DNA of 59,541 bases. Source: Lachnospiraceae bacterium. Its GTDB lineage: Bacteria > Bacillota > Clostridia > Lachnospirales > Lachnospiraceae. The translations under genes and the position numbers were made by a program. This document shows positions 42,081-50,746 of the stretch, in pieces. Under the pieces are notes generated by a model, which was not told the DNA's origin, ran no database searches, and worked only from the letters and a program-made list of their open reading frames with translations. Positions within the stretch are counted from its first letter, which is position 1. Every line of letters starts with the position of its first letter. The stretch lies in the NCBI GenBank assembly GCA_011959105.1, contig BLLU01000107.1, positions 1 to 59,541 of the forward strand, written 5' to 3'.

Positions 42081-43616
42081 ATGTTAAAACTGATCATTTT
42101 GATTCTCTACTTCGCCGTACTCATCGGCATCGGTCTTTACTGCCGCAAAAACGCCACGGATGTGAACGGCTTCGTGCTGGGAGGACGCTCCGTGGGGCCC
42201 TGGCTCACCGCCTTCGCCTATGGAACCTCCTATTTTTCCGCCGTGGTGTTCGTGGGCTATGCAGGACAGTTTGGCTGGAAATACGGCATCGCCGCCACAT
42301 GGGCAGGCATCGGCAATGCCGTCATCGGCTCCCTGCTGGCCTGGGTGGTACTGGGAAGACGCACCCGGATCATGACCCAGCACCTGGATTCCGCCACCAT
42401 GCCGCAGTTTTTCGGGCAGCGCTTCGGCAGCAGACCGCTGAAAATCGCCGCTTCGGTAATTATTTTTATCTTCCTGATCCCCTATACGGCCTCCCTGTAC
42501 AACGGGCTCTCCCGGCTGTTCGGCATGGCTTTTGACATCGACTACTCCGTATGTATTCTGCTGATGGCGGTGCTCACAGCTATCTATGTTATCGCCGGAG
42601 GCTATATGGCCACTGCCATCAATGATTTCATCCAGGGCATCATCATGCTCTTCGGCATCGTCACCGTCATTGTGGCCGTGATCCGAAACAAGGGCGGCTT
42701 CATGGCTGCCTATGAAGGACTGGCCCGGATTACAGACCCGGCGGTCACCGAGACGCCCGGTATTTTCGCCTCCTTCTTCGGACCGGATCCCCTGAATCTG
42801 CTGTTTGTGGTGATCCTCACCTCCCTGGGCACCTGGGGACTGCCCCAGATGGTACAGAAGTTCTACGCCATCAAAAACGAGGAATCCATCAAAAAAGGAA
42901 CCATTATCTCCACCCTGTTTGCGCTGGTGGTGGCAGGAGGCTGCTATTTCCTGGGAGGCTTCGGCAGACTGTTCTCCGACCGGATCGACATCGCGGCAAA
43001 TGGCTATGACTCTGTGATCCCCACCATGCTGCAGAACCTGGGACCGGTGCTGATTGCCCTGGTGGTCATTCTGGTGCTCTCGGCCTCCATGTCCACTTTA
43101 AGTTCCCTGGTCATCGCCTCCAGTTCCACCCTGACCATAGACTTTTTGAAAGAAACTTTTCTGAAAAAATTGGACGATAAAAAGCAGCTCCTGCTGATCC
43201 GCATTCTGGTGGTGGTGTTTATCGCCATCTCCGCCATCCTGGCGCTGATCCAGTACAAGAGTTCCATTACCTTTATCGCGCAGCTTATGGGCATCTCCTG
43301 GGGAGCGCTGGCAGGGGCTTTTCTGGCGCCGTTTCTGTACGCCCTGTATTGGAAAAAGACCACCAAAGCCGCCTGCTGGACATGCTTTATCTTCGGCTCC
43401 GGGCTGATGCTGGTGGAGATGGCAGCCCCCGGTCTTTTGCCCGCTATCATGCGAAACCCCATTAACTGCGGCGCCATAGCCATGCTGGCCGGGCTGGTTC
43501 TTGTACCGGTGGTGAGCCTGGTCACTCCAAAACCCGATCAAAAACTGGTAGAGGAGACTTTCGCCTGCTACAACAAAGAGACCATGGTCAAGCAGTCCAC
43601 TGCCCTGGGCAAATAG
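42081..43616 (+). CDS. Sodium/solute symporter (SSS family)
   Basis: 511 residues from ATG at 42081, with AAAGGA upstream. About 13 membrane helices are seen through the chain. The first helix LKLIILILYFAVLIGIGLYC, then VNGFVLGGRSVGPW and YGTSYFSAVVFVGYAG are SSS-type; GGYMATAINDFIQGIIM and ASMSTLSSLVIASSSTLT carry the conserved Na-site region. Substrates in this family include proline, pantothenate, acetate and other carboxylates; none can be named here. Because it shares its operator with an acyl-CoA ligase gene, a carboxylate is a reasonable guess. Confidence 0.9.
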   Translation: MLKLIILILYFAVLIGIGLYCRKNATDVNGFVLGGRSVGPWLTAFAYGTSYFSAVVFVGYAGQFGWKYGIAATWAGIGNAVIGSLLAWVVLGRRTRIMTQHLDSATMPQFFGQRFGSRPLKIAASVIIFIFLIPYTASLYNGLSRLFGMAFDIDYSVCILLMAVLTAIYVIAGGYMATAINDFIQGIIMLFGIVTVIVAVIRNKGGFMAAYEGLARITDPAVTETPGIFASFFGPDPLNLLFVVILTSLGTWGLPQMVQKFYAIKNEESIKKGTIISTLFALVVAGGCYFLGGFGRLFSDRIDIAANGYDSVIPTMLQNLGPVLIALVVILVLSASMSTLSSLVIASSSTLTIDFLKETFLKKLDDKKQLLLIRILVVVFIAISAILALIQYKSSITFIAQLMGISWGALAGAFLAPFLYALYWKKTTKAACWTCFIFGSGLMLVEMAAPGLLPAIMRNPINCGAIAMLAGLVLVPVVSLVTPKPDQKLVEETFACYNKETMVKQSTALGK

Positions 43617-43628
43617 CCATTAAGTAAA

Positions 43629-43677
43629 GGAAGAGGCCGGTTGACTGCACCGGCCCCTTTCTATATGTTTTTTTGTT
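43629..43677 (+). terminator. Intrinsic terminator of the symporter gene
   Basis: GAGGCCGGT ... ACCGGCCCC with a six- to seven-base loop, then CTTTCTATATG and a T run (TTTTTTTG). It separates the symporter from the IS relic and peptide operon. Confidence 0.8.
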
Positions 43678-43684
43678 AACTCAA

Positions 43685-43806
43685 AAGTGCTGTTACAAAG
43701 TCTGCAAATCCCTGTTAAAACCCGGCAAGGAGTTCCAGCCAGTAAACTATAATACGATTGTATCCAATACCGCATTGGTGTTTGCCCGGTTTATCATTCA
43801 TGAATT
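43685..43806 (+). pseudogene. Left IS4-type transposase relic (inverted to the right relic)
   Basis: Read forward this gives CCYKVCKSLLKPGKEFQPVN then YNTIVSNTALVFARFIIHE, the C-terminal part of an IS4-type transposase. Compared with the minus strand relic at 52130-52375, about 91 of 101 bases match by eye (from TGATAAA to GACTTTG on the reverse complement). It ends two bases before the stop codon of the ABC ATPase, the last gene of the peptide operon. No start, no intact frame, no terminal repeats seen. Confidence 0.8.
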
Positions 43807-43807
43807 A

Positions 43808-44683
43808 TTAACTATCAGAAATACTATTTAAATATATATATGCATCTTCCAAAGATATCTCCGTTCTGATGGCAGTTATATCGGGATTGTCCTTAGAAAT
43901 AAATTTAACCCTACATCCTTCTTCCCCGTAAACACTGTTCACAATACTATAGCTGTTTCTTAATGCTTCCATTTCCTTCTCATCTTTCACAACTTTCTGG
44001 AACACATGACCATCAGCTACCTTCATCATATCCGCCAAAGTACCTTGGTATATAACTTTTCCTTTCTTTAACACTCCGAGTTTAAAGCAAGTTGCACTCA
44101 AATCTTCAACCACATGAGTGGAAAAAAGAACAATTCTATCTCTGGAAAAATCGGACAATAAATTTCTGATCCTTATTCTTTCTTCAGGATCGAGTCCGGT
44201 AGTCGGCTCATCCACTATAAGCACCTTGGGATCTGTCAGCATCGCCTGCATCAAACCGACTCTTCGCTTCATTCCTCCGGACAGCTGCCTGTTCTTTTTG
44301 TTCTGATGCTCAAGCATATGGGTTTGATCCAAAAGCATATCTATTCTTTCTTTTCTCTCCCTATTTTTTAACCCGCACAGACCGCCCAAATAGTCCAGAG
44401 TTTCTCTCACGGTCAGAGAAGGATACAGCCCCAATTCCTGCGGAAGGTATCCAATCAATTTTTTTATCTCTTCCCTGTTTGCCGCGCACAGCTTCTGTCC
44501 GCAGATGGTAACACTACCCTCCGTAGGCTCAAGTAATGTGGTCAGAATCCTCATTAATGTCGTCTTTCCGGCTCCGTTCTCTCCCAAGAGGCCAAAGATT
44601 CCTTCACCGATTTCAAAGCTGACATTATCTAATGCTTTATTCTCCTTAAACTTCATAGAAACATTTTCAATCGTAATGTTCAT
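43808..44683 (-). CDS. ABC transporter ATP-binding protein of the peptide operon
   Basis: 291 residues with AGGAGG upstream. Walker A GENGAGKTT, the Q loop IGYLPQELGLYP, signature LSGGMKRRVGLMQAM, Walker B VLIVDEPTTGLD, and the FSTHVVEDL H loop are complete. Such ABC-2 type ATPases in bacteriocin loci often work with membrane proteins for self-protection. The likely partners are the two ABC-2 permeases encoded four and five genes upstream. Last gene of the operon; its stop codon abuts the left IS relic. Confidence 0.88.
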   Translation of the reverse strand: MNITIENVSMKFKENKALDNVSFEIGEGIFGLLGENGAGKTTLMRILTTLLEPTEGSVTICGQKLCAANREEIKKLIGYLPQELGLYPSLTVRETLDYLGGLCGLKNRERKERIDMLLDQTHMLEHQNKKNRQLSGGMKRRVGLMQAMLTDPKVLIVDEPTTGLDPEERIRIRNLLSDFSRDRIVLFSTHVVEDLSATCFKLGVLKKGKVIYQGTLADMMKVADGHVFQKVVKDEKEMEALRNSYSIVNSVYGEEGCRVKFISKDNPDITAIRTEISLEDAYIYLNSISDS

Positions 44684-44706
44684 GCGTTATTCCTCCTGAT
44701 ATTTCA

Positions 44707-46446
44707 CTATTCAATGTTTTCTTTGCGCTGGAACATCGTACTATAATAGGTCGATTTTTGCATCAGTTCATAATGGTTTCCTTCAGCCTCAACTTTCCCG
44801 TCTTTTAAAACTATGATATTATCCGCATCAACAATGCTGGTTAATCTATGCGTTATCAAAATAAATATCTTCCCATTACTGTTCTGAGCCAAATTATCCA
44901 GCAACTTGCGTTCCGTTAACTGATCAAGCGCTGAGGTGGCCTCATCCAACACCAAGATGGGGTTATCCTTTAAAAGTGCTCTGGCAATACAGATTCTTTG
45001 TTTTTCTCCTCCCGAGAGCTTTACTCCTCTGTCCCCGACAAAACTTTCGTACTGTTCCGGAAGCGACATAATAAAATCATGTATACAAGCAATTTTGCAG
45101 CACTGCACCACCTTATCCATGTCCTCGCAATCGTTCATGGCAATATTTTTCAGCACCGTATCATTAAATAAAAATGCATCCTGCCCTACAATCGAAATGT
45201 TATTTCTTAAATCTTTAATTGCATAGTCTTTATAGTCTTGTCCATCAATTCTTATTGTTCCGCCGCTTACACTCCATATTCGGTACAAAAGCGTCGTTAA
45301 CGTTGACTTACCACATCCGCTCTCGCCCACTACTACATTGAAATTGTTTGGCTTAAACTTCATTGATACATCTTCCAAGACAGGTTTTTCTTCATAAGAA
45401 AAGAAAACATTTTCAAAGCTTATCTCCCTGCTTTCTTTACTCATGAACGCATTTGGTTCAAAAGAAGCCGGTTCAACTTCTGTCTCCCCCATAAAGTTTT
45501 CCAGGCGTCCCAGTGAAACAACAACCCCCTGTAAAGTCATAATCATACTTGAAATCTTTAGTACAGGAAGAACTAATCTTTGCGAATACATGTTAAATGC
45601 GATCAGGCAGCCTATTGACAAAGTGTTTCTCATCACCCTGAATCCGCCTACACCAAGTATCGTAATGGTAAACAGTGCCGACAAAAAATTTAAGACCCCT
45701 GCGTTTTTTGCGTGCACCATTTTCATTTCATTGGTGCAGTTTTCCGATTCATTTATTCTCTTATCATGCTTTTTAAAGAAATATGATTGCCCGTTACTTA
45801 ATATGCAGGAAAAAGTATTTGAAACAATCGTTTCAAGTATATCCGCATAATGGCTTTGCATATCCCTGGCTTTATTAGCCTTTTCCATACTTTTCTTTTG
45901 AAAGTATCTCTGGCTGAAAAATATAATCGGCAAAATACACAAAACCATCAAAAGCATATCCGCTTGAATTCGTGCAAGAAAAAACATCATAACGATTGCT
46001 GTGATTGTATCCATCACAAAATCAAAAATGACCGGAGATGTCAATGTTTTTATTTGAGACACATCGTTCATCATGGTCGTAAGTTTTTCGCCGATACGAC
46101 TGTTGCTCAAATATCTCCCATCAAGCCTGTACATGTGCTCCAGGCACTGATTCTGGTATTTGATGTACGCTCTCTTCCCCATTTCATTGTACAATTTCTG
46201 AATGCTAATCCCCAGTATCACGTCGAGGAGTGTAAAAGCCAGAATTATACATATATATGTAAAAATATTTCTTCCGTCATTTTTCGGAATCGCCTCATCC
46301 ATTATCTTGATGATATAGATGGGGGGAACCAATACGCTTACTATTTTTATTGCGGATAAAACAAAAACAGCCGCACTGATTTTGATATTACTTTTTAAAT
46401 ATATTTCCTTTACATATTTCCATAGAATTTTCAGACTATTATTCAT
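44707..46446 (-). CDS. Peptide-type ABC exporter (membrane and ATPase domains fused)
   Basis: 579 residues. Six membrane helices occupy about 20-310 (YIIKIMDEAIP, YICIILAFTLLDVILGI, VLNFLSALFTITILGVGGF), followed by an ATPase with Walker A GESGCGKST, Q loop IVGQDAFLFNDTVLKNI, signature LSGGEKQRICIARALL, and Walker B ILVLDEATSALD. It lacks the N-terminal C39 protease domain seen in many bacteriocin exporters, so the leader must be removed otherwise, probably by the adjacent protease. It overlaps the protease stop codon by eight bases, a coupled pair. Confidence 0.9.
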   Translation of the reverse strand: MNNSLKILWKYVKEIYLKSNIKISAAVFVLSAIKIVSVLVPPIYIIKIMDEAIPKNDGRNIFTYICIILAFTLLDVILGISIQKLYNEMGKRAYIKYQNQCLEHMYRLDGRYLSNSRIGEKLTTMMNDVSQIKTLTSPVIFDFVMDTITAIVMMFFLARIQADMLLMVLCILPIIFFSQRYFQKKSMEKANKARDMQSHYADILETIVSNTFSCILSNGQSYFFKKHDKRINESENCTNEMKMVHAKNAGVLNFLSALFTITILGVGGFRVMRNTLSIGCLIAFNMYSQRLVLPVLKISSMIMTLQGVVVSLGRLENFMGETEVEPASFEPNAFMSKESREISFENVFFSYEEKPVLEDVSMKFKPNNFNVVVGESGCGKSTLTTLLYRIWSVSGGTIRIDGQDYKDYAIKDLRNNISIVGQDAFLFNDTVLKNIAMNDCEDMDKVVQCCKIACIHDFIMSLPEQYESFVGDRGVKLSGGEKQRICIARALLKDNPILVLDEATSALDQLTERKLLDNLAQNSNGKIFILITHRLTSIVDADNIIVLKDGKVEAEGNHYELMQKSTYYSTMFQRKENIE

Positions 46447-47446
46447 AACTCTTCAAATTATCCTTTGCCTCTCTGATTTTGTTGCAAAGAGTATCTATAG
46501 AACTAAACCAAAAAATATTAATATTTGAATACGTAAGTTTAATCCCTATCTCTTTTTCTATGGCTTTTACAATGCCAAACACATTGTATCTTGTTAATCC
46601 CCATTCATACAGGTGTTTACCCTTAGAATTCATGACATCATTTAAACTGACCTTCAATTTTTCCGCCATAATATCGGCAACTTTTAAATAGATCTCGTCC
46701 CTGACCGATTCCACTGTGTATTCTTTAATCGATAAAGGATTCAAACAAATATCTTCTTTTGACCATGATTGCCGCTTGGCCAATCCTTCCAGAAACGTCT
46801 CTTTATCCGCAAAACTGCAGTTTTTGATTTTGTCCCAATGCAAAGAAACAATTCCCGAAAAAACTGCCGTAGCTTTGCTGTTTCCGCCAAACAGCTCGTA
46901 TTGTCCTCGCTTTCCTCTGTATAAGTATGGTACGCAGTTTGCAACACACTGAACTTCATCGGTCTTTTTATACCAATAATCATCGGGGCTTTCAAATAGA
47001 TTTCCATATATCCCGATTGTTCCTCTTAAACCCGATAGCAGCGAATCTATATTTCCGTTTGCGGCAGCCGCAATAATGACTTTACCCTGAGCAGCCAAAT
47101 CCGCTACTATTTTTTTGTATTGTTCCGAAAACGCCATAGAATACGTCGATAAGCTCAAATTGATGATATCCACATCCACGTCTTTTAATAAATTCAATGC
47201 TCTGAGCAATCTTTCATCGGAACAGAGATTTTTTTCATTCAATATTTTGATTACAACAAACTGAATAGCGGGATTAATCGAAAGCATAGCCGAACAGCAC
47301 AGCGTACCGTGTCCGTTTGAATCATATTCACTTTCGTCACCCGTCTCCTCCGCGTATTCAACATACTTAATTACGTGATTTTTATAAAAATCCAAATCTA
47401 TTCCACTGTCTATTATTGCAATTTTACAAACCAAAGCATCACCCAC
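46439..47446 (-). CDS. Subtilisin-like protease fused to an acyl-carrier-like domain lacking the pantetheine serine
   Basis: 335 residues from GTG at 47446, which overlaps the previous stop codon by one base. The S8 triad is complete: Asp13 (IIDSGID), His46 (SNGHGT), Asn130 (AAANGN) and Ser190 (GGNSKATA), but the usual GTSMA is altered. No signal peptide, so it acts in the cytoplasm. Residues ~252-330 fit the acyl carrier pattern (VADIMAEKLKVSLNDV, LYEWGLTRYNVFGIVKAIEK, EIGIKLT), with TRY where GxDSL expects Asp-Ser-Leu; the pantetheine serine is missing. I recall clostridial Cys-rich bacteriocin cassettes with separate 'acyl carrier-related' maturation proteins of this kind; a fusion to a protease seems new. 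Likely leader peptidase of the pathway. Confidence 0.8.
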   Translation of the reverse strand: MGDALVCKIAIIDSGIDLDFYKNHVIKYVEYAEETGDESEYDSNGHGTLCCSAMLSINPAIQFVVIKILNEKNLCSDERLLRALNLLKDVDVDIINLSLSTYSMAFSEQYKKIVADLAAQGKVIIAAAANGNIDSLLSGLRGTIGIYGNLFESPDDYWYKKTDEVQCVANCVPYLYRGKRGQYELFGGNSKATAVFSGIVSLHWDKIKNCSFADKETFLEGLAKRQSWSKEDICLNPLSIKEYTVESVRDEIYLKVADIMAEKLKVSLNDVMNSKGKHLYEWGLTRYNVFGIVKAIEKEIGIKLTYSNINIFWFSSIDTLCNKIREAKDNLKSYE

Positions 47447-48111
47447 TAATCTTTATTTGCTTTTTTATCAATTAATGATGTCCCCATAAAGAAAAATAAC
47501 ATCCCCACAACGATCGCTGTCACCTTTCCTTTGTACCAATCATCTTTGACACCATATGAAAAGAAATTAAACAAAGCAGGCAGGTTTAAAGCCACGGTCG
47601 AAATCAAAATCATCCAAACCACAATTCCTATTCCGATTCCCAAACCCATGTTAGCTGATAGATTCACACACAAATAACTTATGGCGCCAAACAAAAACAT
47701 TACTGCCACTACCGAAAAAAAAGCCTGAATAAACATAGTCCCCGCTTCTTGACCCACATACACATGCAAGCCTTTTATTGAGTAGCCTGCAAAGCATATG
47801 CCTATCATACATGTTAAAAAAAGAAATCTTACAAGCAATCTTTTTAAAATATCCGCTGTTTTTCTTCTGTTTGGCAACAAATTATATACTTCGGCGGTTT
47901 TTTGCTGTATTTCAATATAATAAACATTCGAAAAAGTCAGGACAGCCAAAAAACTAAAGCATCTGTCCAAAGTAGCCCCAACATCCTCATACGTGTTACA
48001 TCCGAACAGGATCGGAAACATAATTGAAAACATAATCACCGGGATACTGATATACCACGGAAGAGATACGCCGATGTAAGTTTTTATTTTTCTTAATAAT
48101 GGACATTTCAT
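47446..48111 (-). CDS. ABC-2 type membrane protein of the peptide operon
   Basis: 221 residues with six hydrophobic segments (about 15-35, 47-60, 86-107, 116-142, 151-175 and 190-210), no soluble domain and no motif that I recognise. An adjacent second membrane gene starts 12 bases upstream. Together with the ATPase encoded at the end of the operon they could form an ABC-2 immunity exporter. AT-rich codons, unlike the rest of the window. Confidence 0.65.
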   Translation of the reverse strand: MKCPLLRKIKTYIGVSLPWYISIPVIMFSIMFPILFGCNTYEDVGATLDRCFSFLAVLTFSNVYYIEIQQKTAEVYNLLPNRRKTADILKRLLVRFLFLTCMIGICFAGYSIKGLHVYVGQEAGTMFIQAFFSVVAVMFLFGAISYLCVNLSANMGLGIGIGIVVWMILISTVALNLPALFNFFSYGVKDDWYKGKVTAIVVGMLFFFMGTSLIDKKANKD

Positions 48112-48123
48112 AGTGGTCTTTAT

Positions 48124-49194
48124 CTACACCCTTTTCTTTTCCCATAATACTATAGCAAGCATCACTGCCAAAGCAGCCAAAGCAAGAAGCCCTATCTGAT
48201 AGATATAAAATTGATCTGCCATTTTCGTCTCGAAAAACAATTCGGGATATCTGACAAAAATCGCACCCGGACGATGCATATATTCAAAAATACCTTCCAC
48301 ATTTTTCACTCCGGCATTCGAAAAGAAAATCTGGACAAAAATAAGCGGAATTGCCGCAAAAGGCGACTTAAAAACATTGCTCAAAAGAAGAAAAACCGCG
48401 GAAACATAAACAATGCTCGGAGTCAGACACCAAAGCGTATATTTCCATATTCTCATGGTATTTACAGTAAAATCAAATCTGTCTTTGTTAAATAAAATAA
48501 TGCCCTGAAACACAAGCGTTATTACCAAAACTGCTGACAAACCAATTAATATGCTGCCAAGTGCCTGCGATAAAATATACTTTCTGCCTGATATAGGCTT
48601 GGTATGAAGAAGCTCATAGATCTCTTTCTTACTGTCCGAACTAAAATAAAACGGATAAAGAATCAGACAAAAGAACGCAAAAATAGTTCCTAAGTAATCT
48701 GCATACTTGCGCCCCATATAATCCATGTAATCTTCCCTGCTCAAAGCATCTTTTATATACTCATTAACTTCTGTTACGGATCCGAATTTTTTCCCTTCAC
48801 CCACATAAAAATAGAGGGAAACATCTGCCACAAAAGGGTATTCCTTTTGTAAATAATCTATTGCGTCCCGCATCTCCATTTTACGCGCGTTAATGCAAAA
48901 TTGCTCTACCTGAGATTCATCCATCCCGATTGTTTCTACCAAATCTTTTCTCAATTTAAGCAGTCCGTCATCGAATCTTTCTTCTTCCGTCATGGGTATG
49001 TACCCATCCATCACATCCGCTTCTCCGACAAGAGCTTCGTCAAGAGGCTTTATATGCGAATCATCGGAAAAGTAATTTATTTTCAGATACTTACCGCACT
49101 CCATATATACAAATACTAACATCGCTATTATGCCAATATAATATATTGGGTTTTTCATAATGCGAAACATTTTACTTTTAATGACAAAGCACAT
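48124..49194 (-). CDS. ABC-2 type permease of the peptide operon
   Basis: 356 residues with GGGGG upstream. One membrane helix (about 14-32) leads to an extracytoplasmic domain of about 120 residues, then five more helices (about 166-185, 205-235, 255-280, 285-305, 332-352). KEIYELLHTKPISGRKYILS is an ABC-2 type coupling segment. First gene after the precursor peptide. Probable role: export or self-protection, with the ATPase at 43808-44683. Confidence 0.7.
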   Translation of the reverse strand: MCFVIKSKMFRIMKNPIYYIGIIAMLVFVYMECGKYLKINYFSDDSHIKPLDEALVGEADVMDGYIPMTEEERFDDGLLKLRKDLVETIGMDESQVEQFCINARKMEMRDAIDYLQKEYPFVADVSLYFYVGEGKKFGSVTEVNEYIKDALSREDYMDYMGRKYADYLGTIFAFFCLILYPFYFSSDSKKEIYELLHTKPISGRKYILSQALGSILIGLSAVLVITLVFQGIILFNKDRFDFTVNTMRIWKYTLWCLTPSIVYVSAVFLLLSNVFKSPFAAIPLIFVQIFFSNAGVKNVEGIFEYMHRPGAIFVRYPELFFETKMADQFYIYQIGLLALAALAVMLAIVLWEKKRV

Positions 49195-49231
49195 ATTATG
49201 CCCCCTTGCGTCTTTACTACTTTTTTTGGTA

Positions 49232-49259
49232 GGTGCTCTATAATATATTATAGAGCACC
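49232..49259. repeat. 28-bp perfect palindrome after the precursor gene
   Basis: GGTGCTCTATAATA followed by its exact complement TATTATAGAGCACC. It lies 25 bases past the precursor stop codon and about 38 bases before the first ABC permease. No T run follows on the minus strand, so it would act as an mRNA-stabilising or processing hairpin rather than a full terminator, keeping the precursor transcript more abundant than the downstream genes. Confidence 0.7.
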
Positions 49260-49283
49260 ACAGAGTATTACGTCATACTCCTC

Positions 49284-49457
49284 TTACCAGAGGAACCAGG
49301 TCTTTGCAGTGTTTTCAGCATTATGCCATTCACAACCCATAGTACTGTAGTTAGCCTTTAACTCCCAATGGGCTCCGATATAACAATCGTCGTGACAACC
49401 CTGACCCTGAACATCAAGATTAAGGCTCTTGTCCTCAATCTTTTCAATCTTCAGCAT
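49284..49457 (-). CDS. RiPP precursor peptide
   Basis: 57 residues from ATG at 49457, with GGGAGG eight bases upstream; a longer frame runs 13 codons further up. N-terminal leader-like part MLKIEKIEDKSLNLDVQGQG, then a core with three Cys (21, 25, 42) and several aromatic residues: GCHDDCYIGAHWELKANYS, then MGCEWHN and a C-terminal TWFLW. Trp is at 31, 44, 54 and 57. No double-Gly leader; the GQGC stretch could be the cut site. Two radical SAM/SPASM genes directly upstream suggest that Cys or aromatic residues are modified. No match to a class that I know. Confidence 0.85.
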   Translation of the reverse strand: MLKIEKIEDKSLNLDVQGQGCHDDCYIGAHWELKANYSTMGCEWHNAENTAKTWFLW

Positions 49458-49595
49458 AGCTTTTTCCTCCCTTCTTTTAGTATTCCATATATTCATGTGG
49501 TTATATGGTCAAATGAAGCCTACATTATTCACAAAGTAGTACCTCAACTAAAACTACTCCATGAATTATAAAATTTAATACATGTAGAAAAAACA

Positions 49596-49622
49596 TCAAA
49601 ATCCTTCTAAAAAAGGATATAA
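49596..49622 (-). terminator. Weak terminator between the second radical SAM gene and the precursor
   Basis: Minus strand ATCCTT ... AAGGAT (6-bp stem, loop TTTTAG), then TTTGATGTTTTTT. The stem is weak, so some read-through is expected. The 254-base gap from 49458 to 49711 is otherwise AT-rich and may hold a separate precursor promoter, which I could not place with confidence. Confidence 0.45.
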
Positions 49623-49711
49623 TATACTCTTTTTCTATTAATAAGTGAAAAGCAAAATTTAATTAAAATATAGTAGCTGTGTGGCTTTTAGCCATTTTCA
49701 AGGTTCCTCTG

Positions 49712-50746
49712 TTAATAATTTTGGTGAAGCAAGTACTTTCCTAATTTTACCTTGATATGTTCATTTGCGCACATTATTGACATAGGTAAGTTAAAGTCCC
49801 CAGTATATGCGTAATTTATTATTTTACATCTCGTCATAACACAATAATCATATCTGGCACAATCTTCACACTGCTTATTTCTTTCATTTCCTACTTCTTT
49901 TATCTTATCAAGCAATTTCTCATTCGTGATTCCGTTCTCAACAGTGCCAAGCAAAAATTCTTCGTTAAATGCAACCGCCACGCAAGGATATATCTTTCCA
50001 TCAGGCGTAATTGAAAAAGACGACTTTCCGCCATCGCATAATGTATTTTTTGTTTTTACAGCAGCTGCTCCGATTAATGAACTATTTATGTAAACGCCCT
50101 CTTCTTCCCTTTTTCTGATATAAATCGCTATCTTCTTTAATTCGTCCAGATATTCTGCAAGCATTTCACTTGTCCATCTACTCGATGTAAAGTCCAAATC
50201 AGCATCAATATTTTTTATTCCCAAGTCAGCGATGCTTTTAAAATTGTCAAACACTCTCTTGTATGTATCCGGAGTGATTGTCATCCTTGCAGTTAGATTG
50301 GGGATATATCTTAATAACAAATCTACACTCTTACACACTTCGCAGAAAGTACCCTGACCGCCCATATTAATCCTGTTTTTATTATGCTCTTCCGCAGTGC
50401 CATCTATACTCACGCTTAAGGATTCAAACTTCGCTAATGCAGGTATCATTTCCCTTCTGATTAATGTGGCATTTGTTGTCATAAAAAAGCTGGTCTTACA
50501 CAGGCTGTCCGCAAGCGCATCCATGATATACTCGATGACTTCATAATTAAGCAGCGGTTCTCCGCCATGAAAGCGAACAACTATATGAGTCAGGCCATTT
50601 TCTTCTATCTTCTTTTTAACAAAGTCTACTGTTTTTTGAGCAACATCCGCTGACATTTCAGCTTTATGAAAATCCTTTTCATAACAATAAGTACAATATA
50701 AATTGCATTTTGTGGTTACAAATATCGTAAAAGTTGCCTTTTTCAT
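49712..50746 (-). CDS. Radical SAM/SPASM peptide-modifying enzyme, second of two
   Basis: 344 residues; its ATG directly follows the TAG stop of the first radical SAM gene. The 4Fe-4S motif is CNLYCTYC (Cys14, 18, 21), with HGGEPLLNYEV, FFMTTNATL and LSVSIDGTAEEHN. The SPASM region holds CDGGKSSFSITPDGKIYPC, then CEDCARYDYC, MTRC and a last MCANE, so auxiliary clusters are likely. No N-terminal RRE/PqqD-like domain. A twin with a different chemistry from the first enzyme is plausible. Confidence 0.92.
   Translation of the reverse strand: MKKATFTIFVTTKCNLYCTYCYEKDFHKAEMSADVAQKTVDFVKKKIEENGLTHIVVRFHGGEPLLNYEVIEYIMDALADSLCKTSFFMTTNATLIRREMIPALAKFESLSVSIDGTAEEHNKNRINMGGQGTFCEVCKSVDLLLRYIPNLTARMTITPDTYKRVFDNFKSIADLGIKNIDADLDFTSSRWTSEMLAEYLDELKKIAIYIRKREEEGVYINSSLIGAAAVKTKNTLCDGGKSSFSITPDGKIYPCVAVAFNEEFLLGTVENGITNEKLLDKIKEVGNERNKQCEDCARYDYCVMTRCKIINYAYTGDFNLPMSIMCANEHIKVKLGKYLLHQNY

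Noticed and set aside
43808..49194. Lantibiotic-type cluster
   Set aside because: ABC exporter and ABC-2 membrane genes resemble LanT and LanFEG sets, but no LanB/C or LanM synthetase is present; the modifying enzymes are radical SAM proteins.
49284..49457. Precursor as a sactipeptide or six-Cys (SCIFF) peptide
   Set aside because: Only three Cys, spaced 4 and 17 apart; the Cys-rich patterns of those families are missing.
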